From: JBCDGZ01 sp038750655
GTDB taxonomy: Bacteria > Bacteroidota > Bacteroidia > Chitinophagales > Saprospiraceae
Direction of reading: 5' to 3'
NCBI GenBank assembly: GCA_038750655.1
Contig: JBCDGZ010000046.1
Span: forward strand, 1 to 49,257
DNA: 49,257 nt
Shown: in pieces, positions 32,231-40,754 of the stretch
Position numbering within the stretch: position 1 is the first letter of the stretch
Layout of the letters: each line of letters starts with the position of its first letter
Translations under genes and position numbers: made by a program
The notes under the pieces: generated by a model
Seen by the model: only the letters and a program-made list of their open reading frames with translations
The model's database searches: none
Told to the model about the DNA's origin: nothing

Positions 32231-33555
32231 AGTCTACTTACGATTTGATTGTCATCGGCGGAGGGCCTGCCGGCTCGACGATGGCGACTTTGATGAGCCG
32301 CCGAGGGTACCAAGTACTAGTTTTGGAAAAAGAGCAGTTTCCGAGGCCCCATGTCGGGGAATCCATGCTCTCTAAGTCTTACTATCTCTTCGAGGATTTG
32401 GGGGTTTTGGAGGAAATGACTAAGCGTTATGCCCGCAAGCCGGGTATCGTATTTTCGAATACGGATGGTAGCCACCTTACCGAGTGGGACTTTAGCAAGA
32501 TCATCGAAAATGACAGCAGCTTGTCGTTCAATGTCAATCGGGCTGATTTTGATCAGTTGTTGTTGGAAAATAGCCGCACCGCAGGGGCGGAAGTTTGGGA
32601 AAAGGCGCAGGTGACGGCCGTTGATCTGGCCTATACTGAGGATCAGGTCTTGGTCAGTGGTTTTCGGGAGGGAACGGTCTCTTTTGAAGTGAAAGGAAAA
32701 TTTCTTATCGACGCCTCCGGGCAGGGAAGCTTCATGGGAACGCGGTTGAAATCCAAACAACCGCTGGCCAAAGAAAGTAATCGCTTGGCCATCAGTTCGC
32801 ATTGGGTAGAGGTTGATTATGATACCGAGCTGGCCAAGGGCAACCTCAAGATTGTCCACCTCGATATTGAAGGAGGGGGCTGGATGTGGATGATTCCGGT
32901 AGAGGAGAATAAGATAGGGATTGGAACGGTGATGAGTAGTTGGTATTTTAGAAAGCGCCGAAGGGCAGCCCAGGGCGACTGGATCGAGGACTTCTATCGC
33001 GAGCTAGTCTTCTCCTCCTCCGTTGCACAAAAGGTGTTGGCCAAGGCCGAGCGGAGTGCTCCCGTCTCCCTGTCCAGCGATTACTCCTACCGCAACACCC
33101 AAAAGTACGGGCCACGCTTCGCCACCGTCGGCGATGCCTCCGCCTTCATTGACCCTATCTTCTCTAGCGGCGTTTACATCGCCCTCAAAAGCAGCTACCT
33201 GGTCGCCGAAGCCCTGGACGAACAGTTCAGAAATGGGCGCCAGGACCTCCTTCCCAAGGTCTATGAACGCATCGATGGGGCCCTCGAGGTGGTCGAGCAA
33301 TTGGTCAACAACTATTACCATCCCGATGCCATCCGCATCAATGAAATGGAGGAACTCCGCCAGTCTACTTATGAACAACAACGCACCGCGATGCAGACCT
33401 TTTACCTCCTCCTCTCTGGTGAATTCTTCGACGTCCCGAAGCGCTATCTCGATACCATTTACCTACTCAGAGATAAGAAAAAGCTAGCGCAATACGAACG
33501 CTTTATCAAGGGCAAAAAAAGCAAAGAAAAAATGGGTAGCCTTAAAAATAGCTAA
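32227..33555 (+). CDS. Flavin-dependent halogenase/monooxygenase-like protein 2
   Basis: 442 residues, ATG overlapping the previous stop (ATGA). Motifs: 'VIGGGPAGSTMA', 'FPRPHVGESML', a Lys in 'ARKPGIVF', and an intact WxWxIP motif at W219-M-W221-M-I-P224, the classical hallmark used to separate flavin-dependent halogenases from simple monooxygenases. The second FAD motif reads 'VGDASAFIDPIFSSGVYIA'. It needs a separate flavin reductase, not seen in the window. Together with protein 1, the ACP and the dehydrogenase it could make a halogenated or hydroxylated carrier-bound acyl group. Substrate and halide are unknown. Confidence 0.8.
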   Translation: MKSTYDLIVIGGGPAGSTMATLMSRRGYQVLVLEKEQFPRPHVGESMLSKSYYLFEDLGVLEEMTKRYARKPGIVFSNTDGSHLTEWDFSKIIENDSSLSFNVNRADFDQLLLENSRTAGAEVWEKAQVTAVDLAYTEDQVLVSGFREGTVSFEVKGKFLIDASGQGSFMGTRLKSKQPLAKESNRLAISSHWVEVDYDTELAKGNLKIVHLDIEGGGWMWMIPVEENKIGIGTVMSSWYFRKRRRAAQGDWIEDFYRELVFSSSVAQKVLAKAERSAPVSLSSDYSYRNTQKYGPRFATVGDASAFIDPIFSSGVYIALKSSYLVAEALDEQFRNGRQDLLPKVYERIDGALEVVEQLVNNYYHPDAIRINEMEELRQSTYEQQRTAMQTFYLLLSGEFFDVPKRYLDTIYLLRDKKKLAQYERFIKGKKSKEKMGSLKNS

Positions 33556-33568
33556 GCCCCACCCGCCT

Positions 33569-34030
33569 ATGTGGCGTTTTCTATACATCTTACTTTTGCT
33601 ATCACTCCTTAGCCTTAGCTCTTGTGATCACTGGGCAAAGGTGGACGTTTATGAATTGCCCTCCCCCTATACCATCGAAGTCAAAGGCGAAGAATACGAA
33701 TGGCACATTCGCTACCCTGGTCGTGACGGCCAACTGCACACGGACGATGACGTTTCGACCCAACAGCACATCCATTTACCCGAAAACACGAAGGTGAACA
33801 TCACCATCAACAGCTCTGACTACCTCTACTTTTTGGAACTGCCCGATTTCCGCCAGATCGGAATGGCCGTACCGGAGATGGAGCATTTTATAGAAATTAC
33901 AACCAAGACGGCTGGAGAATTCAAAATCCGAGGGGATCAAATGTGTGGCTATACCCATGAATCATTGTACGGGATATTGACCGTAGAATCCCCTAGACGC
34001 TTTCATCGCTGGCTGGCCCAGCAACACTAG
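33569..34030 (+). CDS. Lipoprotein with COX2-like cupredoxin fold lacking the CuA site
   Basis: 153 residues. Lipobox 'LSLSSC' predicts a lipid-anchored Cys at residue 19. The body follows cytochrome c oxidase subunit II: 'EYEWHIRYPGRDGQLHTDDDV', then the 'SSDYLYFLELPDFRQ' and 'AVPEM' strands, then 'GDQMCGYTH'. Of the CuA ligands only C126 and H130 remain: the first Cys is Gly122, the early His is Tyr (in DYLYF), and the Met position is Leu133. It therefore cannot hold a binuclear CuA centre; a mononuclear metal site or a purely structural role is possible. No other oxidase subunits are near. The next gene is a CRTAC1-type protein. Confidence 0.75.
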   Translation: MWRFLYILLLLSLLSLSSCDHWAKVDVYELPSPYTIEVKGEEYEWHIRYPGRDGQLHTDDDVSTQQHIHLPENTKVNITINSSDYLYFLELPDFRQIGMAVPEMEHFIEITTKTAGEFKIRGDQMCGYTHESLYGILTVESPRRFHRWLAQQH

Positions 34031-34095
34031 CCGATATTGACAGTAGTAAAAACAATTGCAGACACACTAATACCTCAAATCAAAACAACAACGCC

Positions 34096-36060
34096 ATGCC
34101 TCAAAGCTCATCTAAACCAATTATTTTCCTGGCTCTACTATTGGTCCTCGCCTTCGGGGGCTACCAACTCTGGCAGAATTTCCAGTGGCAAGTGGAGAAT
34201 AACCAATCGCCACAACGTTATTTTACGGAAGAAGAAATACGCCCCGACTGGCTAGAACAGCGCGCTCAGGAACAAATCGAACAAGCCAAAAGCTATCAAA
34301 CCTTTCACGATTTTTCTTTCAGCGACCAACTGCCAGCAAGTGGCATCACCTTTCAGCACTACTGCAACCCTGACGGTGCAAAAGATCACAAGCCCGTCCA
34401 TTACGACCACGGCAACGGACTTTGTATAGCCGATGTCGATGGCGACGGCCGTACGGATATTTATTTAGTCTCACAGGTCGGCGCGGGCGGCCTATGGCGC
34501 AATTTAGGCGACGGTAAATTTGCTGACATCACCCCAGGCTCTGGCCTAGAAATCACCGCCGAACGCACCTCTGTCAGCGCCTCCTTTGGGGATATTGACA
34601 ATGATGGTGACCCCGATCTTTATGTAAGCACTATCCGAGATGGTAATTTCCTTTTTGAAAATGATGGAACTGGAAAGTTCAAGGACATCTCCGTCGATGC
34701 AAAGGTTGATTATCATGGCCACTCCTCCGGCATCACCTTCGTCGACTACAATAAAGATGGATTGCTCGATATTTTTGTGACTAATGTCGGTATCTACACC
34801 AATGGCGAAAAAACATCGTTCGATCTCAATGGCCAAACCTACGACTACTACGTGGGCTTCAAAGATGGCTTCGCCGGACACATGAAACCCGAGCGCTCAG
34901 AAAGCAGTATTTTTTATGAGAACTTGGGGGATAACCAATTCAAGGAAGTCTCCAAACAACTGGGGATCGATGATATTGGATGGACTGGCGATGCGAACAT
35001 TATCGATGCCAATGATGATGGCTATCCCGATCTTTACATCACCAACATGCAGGGCCACGACCAGTATTATGAGAACGATAAAGGTAAGGGCTTCATTGAT
35101 AAAGGTCGAGAGCTGTTTCCCAAAACTTCCTGGGGAGCCATGAGCGTGGTGGCTTTTGATTTTGATAATAATGGTTTCCAGGACATCTACGTTACCGATA
35201 TGCACTCCGATATGGGGGCTAATTCAGCATTGGGCATCAATATGGAGAAAGCCAAGGTTCCCACAAAAGCGCCCGAAAACTATCTGATGACCAACGGCAT
35301 GAGCATCTTTGGCAACTCTTTTTTCCGGAAAGATGGAACCAACCAATACACGGAAGTTTCAGATACCATCAATGCAGAAAACTACTGGCCCTGGGGCCTT
35401 AGCTCCGGCGACCTCAATGCTGATGGCTTCACTGATGTCTTCATTGCCTCTAGCATGAACTACCCCTTCCGCTATGCCGTCAACTCCGTTTTGCTCAACG
35501 AAAATGGACAACGCTTCGTCGACAGCGAATTTGTGTTGGGTGTAGAACCACGGCGTGGCGGCGAGTTTGCCAAGCCCTGGTTCGAGCTGGACTGCTCTGG
35601 TGCAGATAAGGAGCATCGCCATTGCGTCGGTCAAGAGGGGAAGCGCACCATCTATGGCGCACTAGGTTCTCGCTCCTCTGCCCTCTTCGACCTCGACGAG
35701 GATGGCGACCTGGACATCGTTACTAATGAATTCAATGGCGCTCCGATGGTGCTGATTAGCAACTTGAGCGATAAAGTCTCCTCGCTGAGTTTCCTTAAGG
35801 TCCAACTGCAAGGCAGTCAATCTAATCGTGATGGCTTGGGAGCTAAAGTGATCGTTGAGGCGGCCGGACAGACCTACACCAGAATTCACGACGGTAAATC
35901 GGGCTACTTAGCTCAAAGCAGCTATCCGCTTTACTTTGGGCTGAATGGCGCGGAGAAAGTCGATAAGGTAGCGGTGCGCTGGCCCTCCGGGCAAGAGCAA
36001 ATCATCGATAGTCCAACAATCATCAATGGCCTGCTACTCATCGAAGAACCCCAATCCTAG
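34096..36060 (+). CDS. CRTAC1-type FG-GAP/VCBS repeat protein with ASPIC/UnbV domain
   Basis: 654 residues. An N-terminal hydrophobic anchor (residues ~8-25) is followed by FG-GAP/VCBS blades, each with a Ca-binding loop such as 'DVDGDGRTDIYL', 'DIDNDGDPDLYV', 'DYNKDGLLDIFV', 'DANDDGYPDLYI', 'DLDEDGDLDIVT', forming a seven-bladed propeller. Residues ~570-650 form an ASPIC/UnbV domain ('NRDGLGAKVIVEAAGQ', 'VRWPSGQEQIID'). Extracellular or outer-surface facing of the inner membrane. These proteins are common in marine Bacteroidota but rarely characterised. Its position in a glycan locus, after a COX2-like lipoprotein, suggests a role in surface assembly or Ca-dependent binding. Confidence 0.87.
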   Translation: MPQSSSKPIIFLALLLVLAFGGYQLWQNFQWQVENNQSPQRYFTEEEIRPDWLEQRAQEQIEQAKSYQTFHDFSFSDQLPASGITFQHYCNPDGAKDHKPVHYDHGNGLCIADVDGDGRTDIYLVSQVGAGGLWRNLGDGKFADITPGSGLEITAERTSVSASFGDIDNDGDPDLYVSTIRDGNFLFENDGTGKFKDISVDAKVDYHGHSSGITFVDYNKDGLLDIFVTNVGIYTNGEKTSFDLNGQTYDYYVGFKDGFAGHMKPERSESSIFYENLGDNQFKEVSKQLGIDDIGWTGDANIIDANDDGYPDLYITNMQGHDQYYENDKGKGFIDKGRELFPKTSWGAMSVVAFDFDNNGFQDIYVTDMHSDMGANSALGINMEKAKVPTKAPENYLMTNGMSIFGNSFFRKDGTNQYTEVSDTINAENYWPWGLSSGDLNADGFTDVFIASSMNYPFRYAVNSVLLNENGQRFVDSEFVLGVEPRRGGEFAKPWFELDCSGADKEHRHCVGQEGKRTIYGALGSRSSALFDLDEDGDLDIVTNEFNGAPMVLISNLSDKVSSLSFLKVQLQGSQSNRDGLGAKVIVEAAGQTYTRIHDGKSGYLAQSSYPLYFGLNGAEKVDKVAVRWPSGQEQIIDSPTIINGLLLIEEPQS

Positions 36061-36084
36061 ACCTCGTTTTCCAAGGTCCTTACC

Positions 36085-37050
36085 TTGACGAATTCTATCA
36101 CCATCCTCTACATCCTTTGCCCATCACAAAGTGGCTCTACTCTACTCTCCTTACTCTTGGGCAATCAACCCCAGCTTGTCTGCGCTGGCGAATTAAATAT
36201 TTTCGCTCAGTCGCCAGAACGCAGACAGCGACTGCGGGCGCTGCGCTGTAGCTGCGATCAATTGCCCTGGCAAGTATGTGAATTTTGGTCAGCCATTGAT
36301 CACTACTTACAGCAACACCATCAATTGTCTCTAGCAGAGTTGGACGTAGAGGCGAAAGAAGCAACTATTTTTCACCAACACAATAAATGGTTATACGAAG
36401 CCATAAAAGCAGTGTCGGGGAAATCCATCATCGTTGATTCTTCCAAGATGATTATTCGTTTCACACGACTCCGGGCAGCAGGCTTTCGAGTTGTGCCCAT
36501 ACGCTTACAGCGCAAGCCCCTTGCCGTTGTTTATTCCTGGATTAAGCGCGGAGCGCAGTGGCACCCCGAAGACCGAGGGCACCAATGGTGGAATGTAGCA
36601 GAGCATTACACCACCTTTTACAAAACCCTCAATAAGGTCTCATCGCATGATCCCCCCTACCGGATCAGCTATGATCAATTGGCTCAACAACCAGCAATGA
36701 CCCTGCGGCAGCTGCTGGATCAGCTAGGTCTTGACAGCACGGACTTGCAATTGGATTGGAGTCAGCAAAAATATCATCACCTCAGTGGTAACCCCATGCG
36801 CTATCAACGCAATCCAACCATTGAGGCCGATGACCGCTGGCGCAACGGCCTCCGCCCCGCCCAGCAAAAAGCCATCCTGTTCATTACCCTGCCCACGCTG
36901 CTGGATGTCAGATGGCTGTACCTGCTTTGGAAGTATCCTATTCGGGCCTTCCTACGAATGAGGGCACTATTTTTTGGGCTCAAAGATGAAGAACAAAGAC
37001 CATCAGCAAACCGGTCGGCCACTGGTCTCCGTAATAATGACCGTCTATAA
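36085..37050 (+). CDS. Sulfotransferase 3
   Basis: 321 residues from a TTG start; the next in-frame ATG would remove the PAPS loop. The N-terminal 'ILYILCPSQSGSTLLSLLLGNQP' is the 5'-phosphosulfate loop, and 'VVPIRLQRKPLAVVYSW' is the 3'-phosphate-binding strand with R and S in the expected places (IRxQRxP...S). A conserved 'GELN' follows the first helix, as in Sulfotransfer_1/3 proteins. Different subfamily from sulfotransferases 1 and 2, so probably a different acceptor. The following glycosyltransferase gene overlaps its 3' end by 65 bases. Confidence 0.82.
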   Translation: MTNSITILYILCPSQSGSTLLSLLLGNQPQLVCAGELNIFAQSPERRQRLRALRCSCDQLPWQVCEFWSAIDHYLQQHHQLSLAELDVEAKEATIFHQHNKWLYEAIKAVSGKSIIVDSSKMIIRFTRLRAAGFRVVPIRLQRKPLAVVYSWIKRGAQWHPEDRGHQWWNVAEHYTTFYKTLNKVSSHDPPYRISYDQLAQQPAMTLRQLLDQLGLDSTDLQLDWSQQKYHHLSGNPMRYQRNPTIEADDRWRNGLRPAQQKAILFITLPTLLDVRWLYLLWKYPIRAFLRMRALFFGLKDEEQRPSANRSATGLRNNDRL

Positions 37051-38050
37051 TAGTGAAGCATTTATTGCGGAAGCTATTCAAAGTATTCTGGGCCAAACAC
37101 TCCCTGATTTCGAACTCCTCATTTTCAATGATGGATCGACAGATGATACTTTAGCCATTATTCAATCTATCGATGATGAGCGCATCCGTCCTTTTAATTA
37201 CCCTATGCAGAAAGGCCCTCATTTTCGTCGCAATCAAGGAATAGCGCAGGCGGAAGGGAAGTATATCGCCATTATGGATGCCGATGATATTGCCCTGCCT
37301 CAAAAACTAGAACGGCAAGTTTCCTTTCTGGAACAGCATCCTTCAGTAGCCATCGTAGGCACTCAAGTGCAGCTTTTAGTCGATGCAACTAAGCGCCTAC
37401 TACGACCGAAGCCCTTCGCCCTGGGACACGCTAGCATTCTACCCTACATGCTGTTTTATTGCCCGTTTATGCATTCGACAGTGATGTTAAGGACTAGCGT
37501 TTTGAAAAACTACACCTATCCTCTAGATTTCAAGGTAGGAGAAGATTACTTTCTTTGGGTACAAATACTACGTACTCACCAAGGGGCCAATCTCCGCGAG
37601 ACCTTACTTCATTATCGTATTCATGGTCATAACATCAGTCAAAAGTTTAAGTCAGCGACCCGCAGTTGCCTGACCAAAATATTTACTACTCAATTTGACT
37701 ATTGGAAAATCCCTTACTCCAAAAAAGAGCTGGACCTACAACTATTACTCTCTGATTCCAATACGGAATTACTCAATATCGAGCAGTTGATTCAAATTCG
37801 AAAGTGGCTGGAAAAACTGGAGCAAATCAATAAGCAGGATCCCATTTTTTCTTCGGCTCCGTTCTCTGCAACCCTTCAACTCGTTCTGCTAGAATGCTGG
37901 TTATGGAAAGTCCAACGTCCATTGGATTACTGGAATGTTCGAGAAAGTCTGCTTTTCAAAAGCGGTGTAAGCTGGCGGGACCGCTGGCGGCTACTCCGCT
38001 CTTTTGTCCATCGGCTGCGTAAAAGTGCAATCGCAAATGCAAGCAGATAA
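36986..38050 (+). CDS. Glycosyltransferase family 2
   Basis: 354 residues from the ATG at 36986 (MKNKDHQQTG). GT-A fold: 'LVSVIMTVYNSEAFIAEAI', 'FELLIFNDGSTDDT', and the metal motif 'IAIMDADDIALPQKLE' (D-A-D-D). The acceptor part has 'FKVGEDYFLWVQIL' (ED motif). The C-terminus is helical and basic. Inverting sugar transfer on the cytoplasmic side is expected; donor and acceptor are not readable. It overlaps sulfotransferase 3 by 65 bases, an unusually long overlap for this locus, and the next GT overlaps its end. Confidence 0.88.
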   Translation: MKNKDHQQTGRPLVSVIMTVYNSEAFIAEAIQSILGQTLPDFELLIFNDGSTDDTLAIIQSIDDERIRPFNYPMQKGPHFRRNQGIAQAEGKYIAIMDADDIALPQKLERQVSFLEQHPSVAIVGTQVQLLVDATKRLLRPKPFALGHASILPYMLFYCPFMHSTVMLRTSVLKNYTYPLDFKVGEDYFLWVQILRTHQGANLRETLLHYRIHGHNISQKFKSATRSCLTKIFTTQFDYWKIPYSKKELDLQLLLSDSNTELLNIEQLIQIRKWLEKLEQINKQDPIFSSAPFSATLQLVLLECWLWKVQRPLDYWNVRESLLFKSGVSWRDRWRLLRSFVHRLRKSAIANASR

Positions 38051-38822
38051 TCAACTCATCAATAGCCTTTGGATTGGAAAAAAGCTCTCTGCTATTGAGT
38101 TGTTGACCTTGCATTCTTTCCTCCGTCATGGACATACTTTCCACCTTTGGGTTTATGAAGAATTAGACAATGACTTGCCCGACGGTGTAGTCCTCCGTAA
38201 TGCCAACGAAATCATTCCTCATGAAGCCGTATTTGCCTATCCCAAGCGTTCCCGACTCGATCAACTTCGCATTCGTTTGGCCGATAGGGGTTTGCATTTT
38301 ATGCGGCCCAAAGGCATTGATTGGGGAGATGGTTCTTATGCTGGCTTTTCTGATATTTTTCGCTATAAATTACTTTTTGAGAAGGGAGGATGGTGGGTTG
38401 ACATGGACGTGACCTGCTTGCAAGCCTTTGATTTTAGCAGTCCTTACTTTTTCAGGAATCATTGGAAACTTGATGTGGTAGGAAATATCATGAAATGTCC
38501 TCAACACTCCGCATTAATGAAAAGCTGCTACGAACGGGCGGCTAAAGAAGTAACCCGAGATAATGAAGATTGGCACAAACCGATTCTTATCCTCAACGAA
38601 GAGATTAAACAACACCGTTTATCAAAATATATCCGCGAAGGTTTATTCAATCTGGACATCGCTTCAACCATTGAGCAGTTTAGAAGAAAGGACTTACCCA
38701 TCCCCGAACAGTGGATCGGTATTCACTGGATCAACTCAACAGGAACGACCCTACAGGTAGGGAACAACACACTGAATCGCTTATTGGCAGCATACGGGCT
38801 GAGCCATGCACCCATCCAATAA
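38037..38822 (+). CDS. Glycosyltransferase, GT32-like (DXD type), copy 1
   Basis: 261 residues from the ATG at 38037 (MQADNQLINSLWIG). The core motif 'FSDIFRYKLLFEKGGWWVDMDVTCL' carries the metal-binding D-M-D and the conserved 'RY..L...GG' of the Gly_transf_sug/GT32 family. N-terminal 'LWIGKKLSAIELLTLHSFLRHGH' is typical of this branch. Overlaps the previous stop by 14 bases and the next start by 17. The next gene is a paralogue. Confidence 0.83.
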   Translation: MQADNQLINSLWIGKKLSAIELLTLHSFLRHGHTFHLWVYEELDNDLPDGVVLRNANEIIPHEAVFAYPKRSRLDQLRIRLADRGLHFMRPKGIDWGDGSYAGFSDIFRYKLLFEKGGWWVDMDVTCLQAFDFSSPYFFRNHWKLDVVGNIMKCPQHSALMKSCYERAAKEVTRDNEDWHKPILILNEEIKQHRLSKYIREGLFNLDIASTIEQFRRKDLPIPEQWIGIHWINSTGTTLQVGNNTLNRLLAAYGLSHAPIQ

Positions 38823-39654
38823 AATCGTACACGGCCTCTGGATTGGCCCTAAGCTTTCTCCTTTGGAACTGTTGACCTTGCATTCCTTCGTACAGCAGGG
38901 GCATCATTTTCATTTATGGGTATATGAAGAGCTGGACAACCAACTCCCCGCTCAGGTTTACCTACAGGATGCCAATCAGATTATTCCGCAGCAGCAGGTA
39001 TTCAAAAAAAAATCGGCCGACCCCAAGCACAAAATAGGGAAGGGCAGTCTAGGCTCCCCTTTTTCTGATTTGTTCCGGTATAAGTTGTTATTCGAGAAAG
39101 GAGGATGGTGGGTCGATATGGATGTAACATGTCTGAAGCCGCTGGATTTTACTTCGCCCTATTTTTTCCGCGCTCATCCCTCCCTGCCCGCGATTGGTAA
39201 TGTAATGAAATGTCCAAAAAACTGCCCTCTCATGGAAAGCGTTTACTGCGAAGTGGAGGCGGTTTGTGATGAGCATACTCGGGAATGGCTCTTACCCAAT
39301 AAGATTTTGAATAAACACCTGATGGCGTTACAGCTTCAAAAGTATATCCACGAGGGAGTCTCTAATGAGGATGCCTGGGAGCAATTAGGGGCACTGATTT
39401 ACAGTAAACAAAAGCTTCCCCGAGACTGGTATTTTATCCACTGGATGAACGAAGAATGGCGCAGCCAGGGCCTGGATAAATCAAAAATCTATGCTTCTTC
39501 CACCTTGGCTAATTTGCTGGATCAGTATGGTATCTCCTTTCATAAAGTCCATTTCTTAGCAGCGCGCTACCCTTGGTTGCTGCATCATTTTTTTAGGACG
39601 TCGTCATTGTATCCCCTTTACCGTCGACTAAAATACGGAGCGCCCATCCTATGA
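38806..39654 (+). CDS. Glycosyltransferase, GT32-like (DXD type), copy 2
   Basis: 282 residues. The same pattern as copy 1: 'LWIGPKLSPLELLTLHSFVQQGH' at the N-terminus and 'LFRYKLLFEKGGWWVDMDVTCL' with the D-M-D motif. The C-terminal ~40 residues are longer and end in a basic segment that may associate with the membrane. Start overlaps the end of copy 1 by 17 bases; its own stop overlaps the following ATG (ATGA). A tandem duplication is the simplest origin, with divergence in the acceptor region. Confidence 0.83.
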   Translation: MHPSNKIVHGLWIGPKLSPLELLTLHSFVQQGHHFHLWVYEELDNQLPAQVYLQDANQIIPQQQVFKKKSADPKHKIGKGSLGSPFSDLFRYKLLFEKGGWWVDMDVTCLKPLDFTSPYFFRAHPSLPAIGNVMKCPKNCPLMESVYCEVEAVCDEHTREWLLPNKILNKHLMALQLQKYIHEGVSNEDAWEQLGALIYSKQKLPRDWYFIHWMNEEWRSQGLDKSKIYASSTLANLLDQYGISFHKVHFLAARYPWLLHHFFRTSSLYPLYRRLKYGAPIL

Positions 39655-40754
39655 AAAAGACGATTAAGAACATCTTATTAGTCAGCCTCCCTACGATAGG
39701 GATGATGGTGTTGGTTTTAGAATTGGTTATTTTCCGCTATTTCTTACCCGCTTGCGAATGGCCGGCCTACCGGTTTGATCCAGCGCACCAGCTTTTGCGG
39801 ATTGATGCCGAAGGCCCTCGGCAGGGGGTTCATACAAAAGGTAAATGGGCCAGTTATCCCGCGACCTGGCAGGTCAATGATCAGGGTTGGATCAGCGAGA
39901 TTACCTACGATACCTTGAGGCATCCCCGGCGGATTGCCATTATTGGGGACTCCTTTGTTGAGGCCTGTCAGGTGACTACGCATGATGCCTTTCCTTCGCA
40001 GCTGCATCAGTTCTTGGAAGATAGCATTGCAGTTTACGGATTCGGAATTTCTAATTCTAACCTGGCCAATTACCTTCATTTAGCAGATTATGCCACCCAG
40101 CAGTACAATCCGGAGCTGATGGTCATCAACATTTTCTACAATGATTTTTCACAAAGTATTGATCGATATGTGAAGAACGGGAAGCAGTCGGTGTTCTGGA
40201 CGTTCAAGCAATTGGCGGACGGGTCTTTCCGGGAGCAGGCTCCCAGCGGAGCGTCGATACACAACCGTAAGAGTTTCAAAAAATGGTTAAGTAAAACGGC
40301 AATATTTCGCTATTTAAAATTCAACCTGCGGATCAAGAGTTGGAACAAGAAAAAGAAGCTGGAGGGAAAAACGCTCGCTTATGAAGGCAATATCCAACTT
40401 AATAAAACACCCGAACAAGTAGCCGCCATTAAACAAGTTACGCATCATATCATTAAGGAATTCAAAGTCCGCTTTCCCAACCGGCGTCTCCTTTTTCTGA
40501 TGGATGCTCCACGTAAACATATTTATACCAATACTTTGGAGCAAAGCAAAATCAGCTGGCTGAATCAACTGGTCGCGGAGGCTTGCACCAAGCAGGGTTT
40601 CGAATTCATTGACCTCACCCCTTACTTCCTTGCTGACTACGCCGAACATCAAAGAAAGATGGAATTTGCCGAGGATAATCACTGGAATGCATACGGTCAT
40701 CGAGTAGTCGCCGAAACCTTGTACGATTACTTACAAACCTATCCACACCGTTGA
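39651..40754 (+). CDS. Membrane-anchored SGNH protein, pair copy 1
   Basis: 367 residues. An N-terminal membrane helix (residues ~8-30) is followed by 'RRIAIIGDSFVEA' (block I, GDS), 'VINIFYNDFSQS' (block III-like) and 'EDNHWNAYGHRVVAE', a D-x-H-W-N-x-x-G-H motif like the one in alginate-type acetyltransferase SGNH proteins. Probably acts in the periplasm on the glycan. It overlaps the previous gene by 4 bases and the next by 4. The following gene is a paralogue with the same length and motifs. Confidence 0.8.
   Translation: MKKTIKNILLVSLPTIGMMVLVLELVIFRYFLPACEWPAYRFDPAHQLLRIDAEGPRQGVHTKGKWASYPATWQVNDQGWISEITYDTLRHPRRIAIIGDSFVEACQVTTHDAFPSQLHQFLEDSIAVYGFGISNSNLANYLHLADYATQQYNPELMVINIFYNDFSQSIDRYVKNGKQSVFWTFKQLADGSFREQAPSGASIHNRKSFKKWLSKTAIFRYLKFNLRIKSWNKKKKLEGKTLAYEGNIQLNKTPEQVAAIKQVTHHIIKEFKVRFPNRRLLFLMDAPRKHIYTNTLEQSKISWLNQLVAEACTKQGFEFIDLTPYFLADYAEHQRKMEFAEDNHWNAYGHRVVAETLYDYLQTYPHR

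Noticed and set aside
33569..34030. Functional cytochrome c oxidase subunit II
   Set aside because: The first CuA cysteine, the early histidine and the methionine ligand are all replaced, and there is no cytochrome oxidase subunit I gene nearby.
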